A stretch of 64,000 bases of DNA, taken from Roseiarcus sp963783175. Lineage in GTDB: Bacteria; Pseudomonadota; Alphaproteobacteria; Rhizobiales; Beijerinckiaceae. Below, piece after piece: positions 1-9,556 of the stretch (its first letter is position 1; the number at the start of each line of letters is the position of its first letter). A model generated the notes under the pieces. That model searched no databases and had not been told where the DNA came from. It saw nothing but the letters and a program-made list of their open reading frames with translations. Location: the NCBI GenBank assembly GCA_963783175.1, contig CAWANG010000003.1, forward strand, positions 62,001-126,000, written 5' to 3'. The position numbers were made by a program, and so were the translations under genes.

Positions 1-1
1 G

Positions 2-1114
2 ATCCAGGCCTGCGCGGCGGTCGCGCGATCTGGCGGGCGGGTCGTCTACGTCTCGGGCGAGGAATCGACCGCCCAGGTTCGTCTGCGCGCCGCGCGGCTC
101 GGGCTCGCCGACGCTCCGGTGCAGCTTGCGGCGCAAACGTTCGTCGAAGATATCGTGGCGACGCTCGGCTCGGGCGACGCGCCGAAGCTCGTGGTCATCG
201 ATTCGATCCAGACCATGTGGAGCGATGCGATCGAATCGGCGCCGGGAACGGTGAGCCAGGTGCGCGGCTCCGTACAGGCGCTGATACGTTTCGCCAAGGC
301 GAGCGGCTCAGCTTTGCTGCTCGTCGGACATGTGACCAAGGACGGCCAGATCGCCGGCCCGCGCGTCGTCGAGCACATGGTCGACGCGGTCTTCTCCTTC
401 GAGGGCGACGGCGCGCACGCCTTCCGCCTGCTACGCGCGGCCAAGAACCGGTTCGGCGCGACCGACGAGGTCGGCGTCTTCGAGATGACCGGCGGCGGCC
501 TCGACGAAGTGCCGAACCCCTCGGCGCTGTTCCTTGCCGATCGCGACGGCGCCGCCAATCCGGGGGCTGCGGTGTTCGCCGGCGTCGAGGGTGCGCGGCC
601 GCTTCTGGTCGAGATCCAGGCCCTGGTGGCGCCGACGACGCTCGGGACGCCGCGCCGCGCGGTCGTCGGCTGGGAGCCGAGCCGGCTGGCGATGGTGCTG
701 GCGGTCCTCGAGGCTCATGGCGGAATGAAGCTCGGGCAATATGACGTCTATCTCAACGTCGCCGGGGGCTTGCGGATCGTGGAGCCTGCGGCTGACCTTG
801 CCGCTGCCGCAGCGCTAATATCCTCGCTCACCGGCGCGAGCCTGCCGCCGGATGCGGTCTTTTTCGGCGAGATTGCGCTATCGGGCTCGGTGCGACCGGT
901 CGCACACCCCGGCTTGCGCCTCAAGGAGGCCGCCAAGCTCGGATTCGCGAAGGCGTTCGCGTCGCCTTCGCCGCGCGCCGACGGCGAAGCCGCCAATATC
1001 GCCGCCCAGGCGATCGGGACAGTGGCGTCGCTGGTGGCGCTGATCGCTTCGGGCGCGGTCGAAACGAGGGCGGCGCGCGCCGGCGTCCCGGCTCGCAGTG
1101 GGGTGACGAACTGA
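2..1114 (+). CDS. radA: DNA repair protein RadA (5' truncated by window edge)
   Basis: The reading frame is open from base 2, so the N-terminal zinc finger and Walker A loop lie outside the window; 370 residues are visible. The remaining part has the RecA-like core with a Walker B-type strand (LVVIDSIQT), the RadA signature KNRFG near base 445, and the C-terminal Lon-protease-like domain (GQYDVYLNVAGG onwards). RadA is a RecA-related ATPase that promotes branch migration of recombination intermediates. It is followed after 83 bases by cvpA, the usual neighbour in alphaproteobacteria. Identity is clear; only the start is missing. Confidence 0.97.
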   Translation: MQACAAVARSGGRVVYVSGEESTAQVRLRAARLGLADAPVQLAAQTFVEDIVATLGSGDAPKLVVIDSIQTMWSDAIESAPGTVSQVRGSVQALIRFAKASGSALLLVGHVTKDGQIAGPRVVEHMVDAVFSFEGDGAHAFRLLRAAKNRFGATDEVGVFEMTGGGLDEVPNPSALFLADRDGAANPGAAVFAGVEGARPLLVEIQALVAPTTLGTPRRAVVGWEPSRLAMVLAVLEAHGGMKLGQYDVYLNVAGGLRIVEPAADLAAAAALISSLTGASLPPDAVFFGEIALSGSVRPVAHPGLRLKEAAKLGFAKAFASPSPRADGEAANIAAQAIGTVASLVALIASGAVETRAARAGVPARSGVTN

Positions 1115-1197
1115 GTCGGCTTGGCTATAAGGCGCTCGCGTCGGCCGCCGGACGGCGCAGAAGACGTTAGACCGTCGCGACCAGGTTCTCCTGAAAC

Positions 1198-1926
1198 ATG
1201 CCCTCTTATCTCGATCTCGCGGTTCTCGGCATCGTTCTCGTCTCCGCGCTTTTGTCGATGATGCGCGGGTTCAGCCGCGAGGTTCTCGCGATCGCATCCT
1301 GGGCCGCCGCCGCGGCCGCCGCTTATTACTTCTACCCTCTCGTCGTGCCCTACCTCACTCCTTATATCCATAAGGAGATTATCGCCCAGGCGGCGGCGGC
1401 GGCGATTGTGTTCTTCGTAACGTTGATCATCGTTTCGCTGTTCACAGTCCGTCTGTCTGATGCGATTCTCGACAGCAAGATCGGCGCCCTCGACCGATCG
1501 CTGGGGTTCGTGTTCGGCGTCGCGAGGGGATTCCTTCTCGCGGTCGTCGCTTTCGCCATCTTCAACTGGTTGGTTTCGGAGAAGCAGCAGCCGGAATGGG
1601 TCAAGAACGCCAGAACGCGGCCGATCCTGACCGAGACGGCCGATCGAATTGTCGCCTTGCTGCCGGAGGACGCAGCCACGACCATCGACGGCTGGATCAA
1701 ATCGCGCGCGAGCGCGGCGACGAACGAGCTGGCGCCAGCCGGCGATTCGGCCGCGTCGAACCCCAAAACGGGGGGCGACGAGCCGACCGCGACTCCCGCT
1801 CCGGCGCCGCCCAAGAAGACCGATTCGACCGCGAGCGGCGCGACCACGGACAAGCAGAAGCTCGACGCCTTGATCAACAAGAATGTTCCGCCTCCGGCGC
1901 CCTTCGCGCCGGCGCCGAAGCAATAA
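1198..1926 (+). CDS. cvpA: CvpA family inner-membrane protein
   Basis: 242 residues. The N-terminal 160 residues hold four hydrophobic segments (about 5-25, 28-48, 62-82 and 100-125), as in the CvpA/colicin V production family. The last 70 residues are an Ala/Pro/Thr-rich tail without recognisable domain. The stop codon shares one base with the purF start (TAATG), so translation of the two is probably coupled. The cvpA-purF pair is conserved in proteobacteria, but the molecular role of CvpA is still poorly defined; it has been linked to envelope homeostasis and colicin V export in enterobacteria. Confidence 0.92.
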   Translation: MPSYLDLAVLGIVLVSALLSMMRGFSREVLAIASWAAAAAAAYYFYPLVVPYLTPYIHKEIIAQAAAAAIVFFVTLIIVSLFTVRLSDAILDSKIGALDRSLGFVFGVARGFLLAVVAFAIFNWLVSEKQQPEWVKNARTRPILTETADRIVALLPEDAATTIDGWIKSRASAATNELAPAGDSAASNPKTGGDEPTATPAPAPPKKTDSTASGATTDKQKLDALINKNVPPPAPFAPAPKQ

Positions 1927-3416
1927 TGGGCGAGGCTTCGACCACCGCTCCGGACGCGCCGAGGGAGGCCGGTCTCGATCTCGCCGAGGACCGGCTGCGC
2001 GAGCAGTGCGGCGTCTTCGGCATCTTCAATCATCCCGACGCGGCGGCGATTGTCGCCCTGGGGCTGCATGCGCTGCAACATCGCGGCCAGGAAGCGGCGG
2101 GCATCGTCGCCTATGACGGCGTGCGATTTCACTCCGAGCGCCGGCAGGGGCTGGTCGGCGATCATTTCTCCAACGCCGCGACCATCGACCGCCTTCCGGG
2201 GCGTTCCGCGATCGGCCATGTGCGTTATTCGACCACCGGCGAGACCGTGCTGCGCAATGTTCAGCCGCTGTTCGCCGAACTCGAGGCCGGCGGGCTTGCG
2301 GTCGCCCACAACGGCAATCTGACCAACGGACTGACGCTGAGGCGGGAGCTCATTCGCGGCGGCGCGATCTGCCAGTCGACGACCGATACCGAAGTCGTGC
2401 TGCTGCTTGCAGCGCGATCGCGTAGGTCCAGGATTGTCGACCGTTTCGTCGAGGCCCTGGCGGAGATCGAGGGCGCCTACGCGCTCGTCGCGCTGACCAA
2501 CAAGAAGCTGATCGGCGCCCGAGATCCCCTTGGCATCCGCCCGCTCGTGCTCGGCGAGCTCGACGGCTGCCCGATCCTGTGCTCGGAGACCTGCGCGCTC
2601 GACATCATCGGGGCGAAATTCGTCCGCGACGTCGAGAACGGCGAAGTCGTGGTCATCGACGGCGAGGGCGTGAAGAGCTTCTTCCCGCTGCCAAGGCTGC
2701 CAGCGCGGCCATGCATCTTCGAATATATCTATTTCGCCCGGCCAGACTCGATCGTCGGAGGAAGATCAATCTATGACGCCCGCAAGGCGATGGGAGCGGA
2801 ACTGGCGCGCGAAGCCCCAGCCGAGGCCGATGTCGTCGTGCCGGTTCCCGATTCCGGCGTTCCCGCAGCAATTGGTTATGCCCGCGCCTGCGGCCTGCCG
2901 TTCGAACTCGGTATCATCCGTAACCATTATGTCGGGCGCACGTTCATTCAGCCGACACAGTCGATCCGCGAGCTCGGAGTCAGGATGAAGCACAACGCCA
3001 ACCGCGCGGTGGTCGAGGGCAAGCGCATCGTGCTGATCGACGATTCGATCGTGCGCGGCACGACCAGCGTCAAGATCATGCAGATGATGCGGGAAGCAGG
3101 CGCGCGCGAGGTCCACTTCCGCATCTCCTCGCCGCCGATCGCCTATCCGGACTTTTACGGCATCGACACGCCCGAGCGCGACAAGCTGCTCGCCGCGCGC
3201 ATGGACCTCGAGGAGATGCGGCGATTCGTCGGCGCCGACTCTCTCGCTTTCCTCTCGGTCGACGGCATCTATCGCGCCATGGGCTATCCCGGCCGCAACG
3301 CCAGACAGCCGCAATTCACCGACCATTGCTTCACCGGCGACTATCCGACCCGCCTCGTCGATCAGCTCGGCGAGCCCGGGCGCCAGCAATTGTCGCTTCT
3401 CGCGGAAGCGAGCTAA
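1926..3416 (+). CDS. purF: Amidophosphoribosyltransferase PurF
   Basis: 496 residues; first step of purine synthesis (PRPP + glutamine to phosphoribosylamine). I chose the ATG at 1926, which overlaps the cvpA stop, although the frame stays open upstream. A 27-residue leader precedes the catalytic cysteine in EQCGVFGIFNH, so propeptide cleavage before Cys28 is expected. The glutaminase domain is followed by the PRPP-binding loop VLIDDSIVRGTTS. Positions that in Bacillus-type PurF carry Fe-S ligands appear substituted here (YPDFYGIDTP and QFTDHCF have Asp and Thr where Cys is usual), so this is probably a cluster-free form. Confidence 0.97.
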   Translation: MGEASTTAPDAPREAGLDLAEDRLREQCGVFGIFNHPDAAAIVALGLHALQHRGQEAAGIVAYDGVRFHSERRQGLVGDHFSNAATIDRLPGRSAIGHVRYSTTGETVLRNVQPLFAELEAGGLAVAHNGNLTNGLTLRRELIRGGAICQSTTDTEVVLLLAARSRRSRIVDRFVEALAEIEGAYALVALTNKKLIGARDPLGIRPLVLGELDGCPILCSETCALDIIGAKFVRDVENGEVVVIDGEGVKSFFPLPRLPARPCIFEYIYFARPDSIVGGRSIYDARKAMGAELAREAPAEADVVVPVPDSGVPAAIGYARACGLPFELGIIRNHYVGRTFIQPTQSIRELGVRMKHNANRAVVEGKRIVLIDDSIVRGTTSVKIMQMMREAGAREVHFRISSPPIAYPDFYGIDTPERDKLLAARMDLEEMRRFVGADSLAFLSVDGIYRAMGYPGRNARQPQFTDHCFTGDYPTRLVDQLGEPGRQQLSLLAEAS

Positions 3417-3470
3417 GGCGCAACTGTGGGCGCGCTCGCCGACCGCGGCCGACGCGGCCGTCTACAGACG

Positions 3471-3599
3471 CTACTGGAAGAGCTTCAGCGCGTTGACCAG
3501 CGTTCCGTAGATTCCCCACACGAGCGGGATGCCGACGAAGCCCCAGGCCAGCACGAGCTCGAGGGTTGTCGTGCCGCCGCTATTGTCGTTGGTGTTCAT
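3471..3599 (-). CDS. MFS transporter small subunit (42 residues)
   Basis: This short reading frame starts MNTNDNSGGTTTLELVLAWG and ends NALKLFQ. It has one hydrophobic helix (about residues 13-36) with a conserved-looking WGFVGIPLVWGIYGTL core and a purine-rich Shine-Dalgarno (GAGAG) 7-8 bases before the ATG. It lies 11 bases after the stop of the OxlT-like antiporter on the same strand. As I recall, annotation pipelines recognise a small subunit of MFS transporters encoded just downstream of oxalate/formate-type antiporters, and length, topology and position all fit. Whether it stabilises or regulates the carrier is inference. Confidence 0.75.
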   Translation of the reverse strand: MNTNDNSGGTTTLELVLAWGFVGIPLVWGIYGTLVNALKLFQ

Positions 3600-3610
3600 G
3601 TCCGCTTCTC

Positions 3611-5039
3611 TCAAGCCACGCCGACGGCGTCGTCTACGGTCTCAAGCTCCATGTGGTGCCGGTCGTCGACCGCCCGGATCAGGAAATTGGCGATGAAGCC
3701 GACGACCAGAAGCCCGGCCATGATGTACATCGTCACGTTATAGGCGTGAGCCTTCGCGACGACTAAGGCTTGCGCCAACGCCACGCCCTCAGCCTGCGCC
3801 TTCGCCACCCCGCTGTCGATCTGATATTGCCGGATGTAGTTGACGAGCACCGGGCCGAGCACTCCGGCCACTGACCACGCCGTGATGAGCCACCCGTGGA
3901 TCGCGCCGACATAGCGGGTGCCGAACATATCCTTGAGGTAGGCCGGCACGGTGGCGAAGCCACCGCCGTACATGCTGATGATGATGAGGAAGGACAGAAT
4001 GAAGAGCGCCAGATTGCCGGCGCCGGCGAAATAAGGCACGAGCGCATAGAGCACGAACCCGAGCACGAAGAACACGAAATAGGTGTTCTTGCGGCCGATA
4101 AGGTCGGACGTCGAGGCCCAGAAGAAGCGCCCGGCCATGTTGAAGATGCTGAGCAGCCCGACGAAGCCACCGGCGGCCGCAGCGGTGATCCGACCTGGGA
4201 ACATTTCCTGGCTCATCGCTGACGCCTGGCCGAGCACACCGATGCCGGCCGTCACGTTCATGCACAGCACGATCCAGATCAGCCAGAACTGCGGCGTCTT
4301 CAGCGCCTGATAGACATAGACGTCCCTGTTGGTGACGAGTTTCGTAGCTTGGACGGCAGGAACAAATCCTTCGGGCTTCCACCCCGGCGCCGGCACGCGC
4401 ACGATCGCTGACCCGACCAGCATGAAGAACGCATAGACAAGTCCCAGGATCACAAAGGTCTCGGCAACCCCGACATGCTCCGGCGTGGAGAAACGGCTCA
4501 TGAGCCAGACCGAAAGAGGCGAGGCGATCATCGCGCCGCCGCCGAAGCCCATGATCGCCATGCCGGTCGCCATCCCGGGCCGGTCGGGGAACCATTTTAT
4601 CAGCGTCGACACCGGCGAAATATAGCCGAGTCCAAGGCCGATGCCGCCGAGCACGCCGTAGCCGAGATAGACGATCCAAAGGTTGTGGATGCTGACCCCA
4701 AAGGCGCTGATGAGAAACCCGCCGGCGAAGCAGAGGGCGGCGGTGAACATCGTGCGGCGCGGGCCGCCTTCCTCGACCCAGCGGCCGAGCACCGCGGCGG
4801 AAAAGCCGAGGAAGAAAATGGCGATCGAGAAGATCCAGCCGAGATCGGTGAGCTTCCAGTCGTCGGGCGCGGATTTGGTGATTCCGATCAGCTTCGACAT
4901 CGGCAAGTTGAAGACGCTGAACGCGTAAACCTGGCCGATGCACAAGATGGATGCACAACGCCGCCGGCGGGACCATCCACCGGCTGAACCCCGGTTTGGC
5001 AACTGAATGGCTACGGTCGAGAATCGAAAATAGGCTCAT
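3611..5039 (-). pseudogene. OxlT-like oxalate/formate MFS antiporter, frameshifted near 4943
   Basis: The N-terminus (MSLFSILDRSHSVAKPGFSR.., start at 5039, preceded by a GGGGGA Shine-Dalgarno) runs in one frame to ..PPAALCIHL, and the rest (CIGQVYAFSVFNLPMSKL..) continues in the next. Removing one base, the C at 4943, joins them into a 475-residue, 12-helix carrier of normal family length. The family exchanges small carboxylates such as oxalate and formate across the inner membrane; the exact substrate cannot be read from sequence. The remainder is intact to its natural stop, which argues for a sequencing indel or a very recent mutation rather than an old pseudogene. The small-subunit gene follows. 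Confidence 0.85.
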
Positions 5040-5256
5040 GAAGCGGATTTCCCCCCTATTTCTTGATCGGACGCCTAACCGGAATGTGAACGTCGCTCAC
5101 TTTTCACGAAATGGCAATGGCTATGAATCGCGCCAGTTTGCGAAATATACCTACGCAATTTCGTCGCGACTTGCCTAGCGCTGCCAGTTCCGCCGCCTTC
5201 ACATTCTTGTCATGCAGGGTCGCGATAGAATAGCGACGCCGCGCTAGGGAGGCCTC

Positions 5257-6878
5257 ATGACCACCGCATTCGACGCTCGAACTCGGGCCCGCTGCCGAAG
5301 CGCCGGTGAAGCCCCATCTGGACAAACCGCTGGATGTCCGGCTGGCGCTTATCTTGCTCGCCGTCCTCGCTCTTGGCCTGTTCTATATGGCCTGGTCGAT
5401 CCGCTCCGACCTTTCGGCGTCGGGCGGCGGGCCGACTACGATCCTGCCGTTCCTCCTGCTCGGCGTCGCGCTACTGATCGCGCTCGGGTTCGAATTCGTC
5501 AACGGCTTTCACGACACTGCGAACGCTGTCGCCACTGTCATCTACACCCACGCTCTGCCGGCCCAGATCGCGGTCGTATGGTCGGGCTGCTGGAATCTCC
5601 TTGGCGTGCTGGCTTCGACCGGCGCCGTCGCCTTCGGCATCGTGTCGCTGCTGCCGGTCGAACTCATCCTCCAGGTTGGCTCTGCGGCCGGCTATGCGAT
5701 GGTGTTCGCACTGCTCATCGCCGCGATCATCTGGAATCTCGGCACGTGGTGGCTTGGGATTCCCGCTTCGAGTTCGCACACCCTGATCGGCTCGATCGTC
5801 GGCGTCGGCGTCGCCAATGCGTTGGTAAACGGCCATGACGGCACCTCCGGGGTCGATTGGGACCAAGTGACGAAAGTTGGCGAGGCGCTCTTGTTCTCGC
5901 CGCTGTTCGGCTTCTTCCTCTCGGCGTTGCTGCTTTTGGCGATGAAGGCGGTGATCCGCGCGCCGGAGCTTTACACCGCCCCGACCACCAACAAGCCGCC
6001 GTCGCCATGGATCCGCGGCCTCTTGATCCTCACCTGCACCCTGGTCTCGTTCTTTCACGGCTCCAACGACGGCCAGAAGGGCATGGGCCTTATCATGCTG
6101 ATCCTGATCGGCGTCGCGCCGACGGCCTACGCGCTCAATCGCGCTCCGCCCGAGGGCCACGCCGCCCAGTTCATCGCCTCGGCGCATGCCGCTTCCAAGA
6201 TCGTCGAAGCCCACGGCGCGGGATACAACGTGATCGGCGATCCCCGACCGGCGGTGACCGATTACGTCCACGCCCACCACATCTCGGAGGGCACCTATCC
6301 GTCGCTCGCTGTGCTGGTGAAACAGATCAGCAACTCGGTCGAGCAATACGGCTCGGTCGCCAAGACGCCGCTCGACAAGGTGCAGAACCTTCGCAACGAC
6401 ATGTATCTCGCCTCGGAGGCTTTCCGCGTTCTGGCCAAGGACAAGGAAAACGAACTGACGGCCGAGGAGAAGGGCCAAATTGCCGACTTCAAGAAGGAGC
6501 TCGAACTCGGCGACCAAGTTCATCCCGCTATGGGTCAAGATCTGCGTGGCGATCGCGCTCGGTCTTGGCACGATGGTCGGCTGGAAGCGCATCGTCGTCA
6601 CTGTCGGCGAGAAGATCGGCAAGACCCACCTGACCTATGGACAGGGCGCCGCTGCCGAGCTTATCGCCGCGGCTACGATCGGCGCGGCCGACGGCTTCGG
6701 CCTGCCGGTGTCAACGACCCACGTGCTCTCGTCCGGCGTCGCCGGCACGATGGTCGCTAACGGTTCGGGAATGCAGTGGTCGACGGTGCGCAGTATCGCA
6801 ATGGCCTGGGTGCTGACGCTGCCGGCCGCGATGATAATGTCCGGCATCCTGTTCTTGATCTTCCGTCAGATTTTCTGA
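5257..6878 (+). pseudogene. pit: PiT-family inorganic phosphate transporter, two apparent frameshifts
   Basis: ATG 5257 follows a strong Shine-Dalgarno (AGGGAGG). Its frame must shift by one base near 5272-5278 to enter ..LELGPAAEAPVKPHLDKPLD.., and again at the GG at 6509-6510 to pass from FKKELEL to ATKFIPLWVK. With both corrected the protein is 539 residues, a normal size. It carries both PiT repeats: FVNGFHDTANAVA near the N-terminus, FFHGSNDGQKGMG in the middle and GLPVSTTHVLSSGVAG near the C-terminus, separated by a long hydrophilic loop. PiT carriers import phosphate or metal-phosphate with protons or sodium. A shorter product from GTG 5306 would avoid the first shift only. Confidence 0.85.
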
Positions 6879-6905
6879 CGCCTTCCAACCGGCCGCTCGC
6901 CTTCA

Positions 6906-6934
6906 GAGGTCGCGCTATTAGCGCGGCCTCTTTT
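6906..6934 (+). terminator. Rho-independent terminator after pit
   Basis: GAGGTCGCGC-TATTA-GCGCGGCCTC forms a 10-bp stem (one G-T wobble) with a 5-base loop, followed directly by TTTT. It lies 28 bases after the pit stop and before the convergent exonuclease gene. On the opposite strand no T-run follows the hairpin. Confidence 0.8.
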
Positions 6935-6950
6935 CGGGGCGTGGAAAGCC

Positions 6951-7619
6951 TCAGCCGCCGCCGAAGTGTAAGATCGGCTTCGCGCGCTGGCGCGGGATGC
7001 GGATATTGCGGGCCTTGAGGTCCGCAAGCGCGACATACATCATCGCCGTCATCAACGCGTCGGAGAAGGCGTCGTGCTGGTCGAGGATCGGCAGGCCGAG
7101 ATCGGCGAGGATGGCGGCGAACCTGAGATCGATCTGAACGCCGGGCGGCGCGTCGCCATATTTGCGCTCGTAATAGATCCCCGAGACCTCGATCCGGCGG
7201 TTCGGAAGCTCGATGCCAATGAGCCGCCGCGCATGCTTGTTGATCATCGCGACATCGAATTCGAGGTAGTAGCCGACCAGCGGCCGCGAGCCGATGAAGC
7301 GCAAGAGCTCCGGCAGCACCTCCGCCATCGTTCGCCCGCCCGCCACGTCGCCTTCGCGCAGGCGATGCACTTTGATCGCCTCCGCCTTCATTCTGGCCTC
7401 GGGCCTGATCATCGCCTTGAACGACCCGCTGGTGATGATTCGGGAGCCGCGGACGGGAACGGCCGCGACAGTCACGATGTCGTCCTGGCGCGGATTGAGC
7501 CCGGTCGTCTCACAGTCGATCGCGATCGCTTCGTCGGCGGGCGGCTCGTCGAACAGGAACCGAAAAGCCGGATCGCGCAGCAGGTATCGGTGAACGCGCC
7601 GCTTGATCGCAAGCCACAT
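6951..7619 (-). CDS. DnaQ-like 3'-5' exonuclease family protein
   Basis: 222 residues. Exo I motif is AIDCETTGLNP (about residues 32-42), with a central FDVAMINKHARR segment and an Exo III-like HDAFSDALMTAMM near residue 185, so the DEDDh catalytic set appears complete. The family is that of the epsilon proofreading subunit, but this short stand-alone version travels with cNMP/CBS/DUF294 proteins, as here: its ATG overlaps the stop of the upstream gene by one base (TGATG), implying coupled translation. The substrate is unknown; roles in nucleic-acid turnover or nucleotide signalling are inference. Confidence 0.88.
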   Translation of the reverse strand: MWLAIKRRVHRYLLRDPAFRFLFDEPPADEAIAIDCETTGLNPRQDDIVTVAAVPVRGSRIITSGSFKAMIRPEARMKAEAIKVHRLREGDVAGGRTMAEVLPELLRFIGSRPLVGYYLEFDVAMINKHARRLIGIELPNRRIEVSGIYYERKYGDAPPGVQIDLRFAAILADLGLPILDQHDAFSDALMTAMMYVALADLKARNIRIPRQRAKPILHFGGG

Positions 7620-9415
7620 CAGAACATCGCCAGATTGAAGTGCCGCCGCACCATCTCGCGCAGTCTCTTCGTCACCTGGAAGGCGTCGCGCAAGAGGTCG
7701 CGCTCCATCGTTGACAGCTCCCCCGGCTTGACCAGGCTGGTCGAAGCCTTCTCCGCGATCTGGGCGTCGAGCCGCATGGTCATGAGATAGCGGAGGGCCT
7801 CGGTCAGCTCGCGTGCGAATTGGGGTTCGAACGTCGCGAGCTCGGCAAGCCGCGCGATCCGCGCGGCGGTGTTGGTTTCGGTCAGGCCTTTCTCCAGCGC
7901 GAGCGCGCGCACGCCGTGCACGATCGGGAAGATCCCGCCCTTCTTCAGGTCGACCGCGTCGCCGTCGGCCTTCGAGGTCACGAGATTGTTAAAAAAGCCG
8001 ATCGGGGTCGGAAACGCGTCGATAGCGCGGGCGAAGCGCGCCAGATGCACCCGCTCGCCGTGCATGGCGTCGATCAGAGCCTGCTTGGCTGTCCGCAGAA
8101 GGCCGCCGTCGCCGGCGACCGCCTCGGCGTCATAAAAGATCGCGATATTCATCACCCCGACCTCATCCGATAGAGCTAGCCAGCGGCGAAAATCGTCACG
8201 GAATTCTTCAACCGTCTTCGACCACAGGGAATTGCGCACCATCACTTCGCCGGGGCAGGGGGGAAAGCCGCACGTCTCGAGCGCGTCGAACACGCCGGCG
8301 CGGAATTCAGCCAGGTCCTCCTCCGGAACGGGCGCGGAAAGGATGAGCCCATTATCCTGGTCGGTGCGGAATGTCTGCTCGCCGCGCCCCTCGCTGCCCA
8401 TGACGATGAGACAGCCACGCTCGCGGACCGATGGCGGCGCGATCAGCGAGAAGAGCTTGGCATGCAGGCGCCGGTTGAGGTCGGACACGATCTCGCACAC
8501 CACCTCGATTTTCACCCCCTGCTGGCGCAGCGTGCGGATTTGCGGCTCGATTTTCTTCGCGGCCGACGCGAGATCGGCGACGGTCGAAGCGCGGTCGATT
8601 CGGCCCGCCACGAGCTGCGCGTTGCCGGCGAGAAAGCTCAGGAGGTCGATGTCTTCCAGCAGGCCGACGAATTCCCCATCCTTCGCGACCGCGATGCGCC
8701 GTTTGTTGTGCTTGGTCATGCGCAGGAGCGCGGTCGAGACAAAATCCTCCGGCGCGACGCAGATCACCGGACTGTGCGCAAGCGGTCCGACCGGATTCTC
8801 GACGGGTCGGCGTCCGAGAATGACAGTGTTGACGAGGTCGCTGCGCGTCAGAATGCCGATTCGCTCGCTCTCGCGCACGAATAACGCGTAGGAATTGGTC
8901 TCGCACATTCGCGCGCCGGCGTGCTGAATGGAATCCGTCGCCTCGATAAACTCGGCGCGGCGCACGGTCAGATCGGAAATGCGAGCGTTCATGAGCGGGG
9001 CGAACCGCGCCGCCTCCTCCTCGCGCGAAATGGCGTCGAGCTTTCGTGAGATGTCGAGATAGAAGAACGAGGCGAAGCGCGGGTTCTGGTTGATGAGCCT
9101 GAGCGTCACTTCGCGGGGCAACAGATTGAGCAACGTCTCCTCGCGGGCCACGAAGGCGTTTGAGCCACCGCCCTGCACCAGCGCCCGGCTGTCGAACGCA
9201 TCATTAGGGCCGCGCAGGGCCACAACGCCATCGTGGTCGCGCTCCTCGACGCAGCCCTTGATGACGATGAACAGGCTATCGGGAGCGCCGTCGCGAGCGA
9301 TAATGGTTTCGCCTGGCCGGAAATAGCCGATGTCGAGAGCGGCGCGGACAAGGCCGATTTCTTCCGGGCTCAGACGATTGAACGGCGCGTTGCTCGCGTC
9401 GAATGGCTGGGCCAT
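7619..9415 (-). CDS. cNMP-binding / CBS / DUF294 putative nucleotidyltransferase
   Basis: 598 residues with four parts: a cyclic-nucleotide-binding-like domain (about 15-130), a CBS-domain pair (about 155-275), a DUF294 nucleotidyltransferase-like domain (about 300-450) with the core GSEGRGEQTFRTDQDNG, which has the GS...D.D pattern of pol-beta-type enzymes, and a helical DUF294 C-terminal domain. No transmembrane segment is evident. The architecture suggests a cytoplasmic sensor in which nucleotide binding controls a transferase. It forms a tight operon with the exonuclease downstream. Substrate and target are not known to me. Confidence 0.88.
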   Translation of the reverse strand: MAQPFDASNAPFNRLSPEEIGLVRAALDIGYFRPGETIIARDGAPDSLFIVIKGCVEERDHDGVVALRGPNDAFDSRALVQGGGSNAFVAREETLLNLLPREVTLRLINQNPRFASFFYLDISRKLDAISREEEAARFAPLMNARISDLTVRRAEFIEATDSIQHAGARMCETNSYALFVRESERIGILTRSDLVNTVILGRRPVENPVGPLAHSPVICVAPEDFVSTALLRMTKHNKRRIAVAKDGEFVGLLEDIDLLSFLAGNAQLVAGRIDRASTVADLASAAKKIEPQIRTLRQQGVKIEVVCEIVSDLNRRLHAKLFSLIAPPSVRERGCLIVMGSEGRGEQTFRTDQDNGLILSAPVPEEDLAEFRAGVFDALETCGFPPCPGEVMVRNSLWSKTVEEFRDDFRRWLALSDEVGVMNIAIFYDAEAVAGDGGLLRTAKQALIDAMHGERVHLARFARAIDAFPTPIGFFNNLVTSKADGDAVDLKKGGIFPIVHGVRALALEKGLTETNTAARIARLAELATFEPQFARELTEALRYLMTMRLDAQIAEKASTSLVKPGELSTMERDLLRDAFQVTKRLREMVRRHFNLAMF

Positions 9416-9556
9416 TCTTCTGTCCTCCGACTAGGTTCGATTGTCCCCGCCCCGTCCGTCCTTGGCAAGACGACGCAAGTCGGACGACGAAGGTCTGGCG
9501 CTGTGGTAGAAGACCCGGGCCGGTCAAAGCCGGGAAAGTCGGGGGGCGGAGCGCAG

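Noticed and set aside
748..2309. Long minus-strand frames over radA, cvpA and purF
   Set aside because: They mirror well-recognised + strand genes, have Arg/Gly/Asp-rich shadow composition and no start signals.
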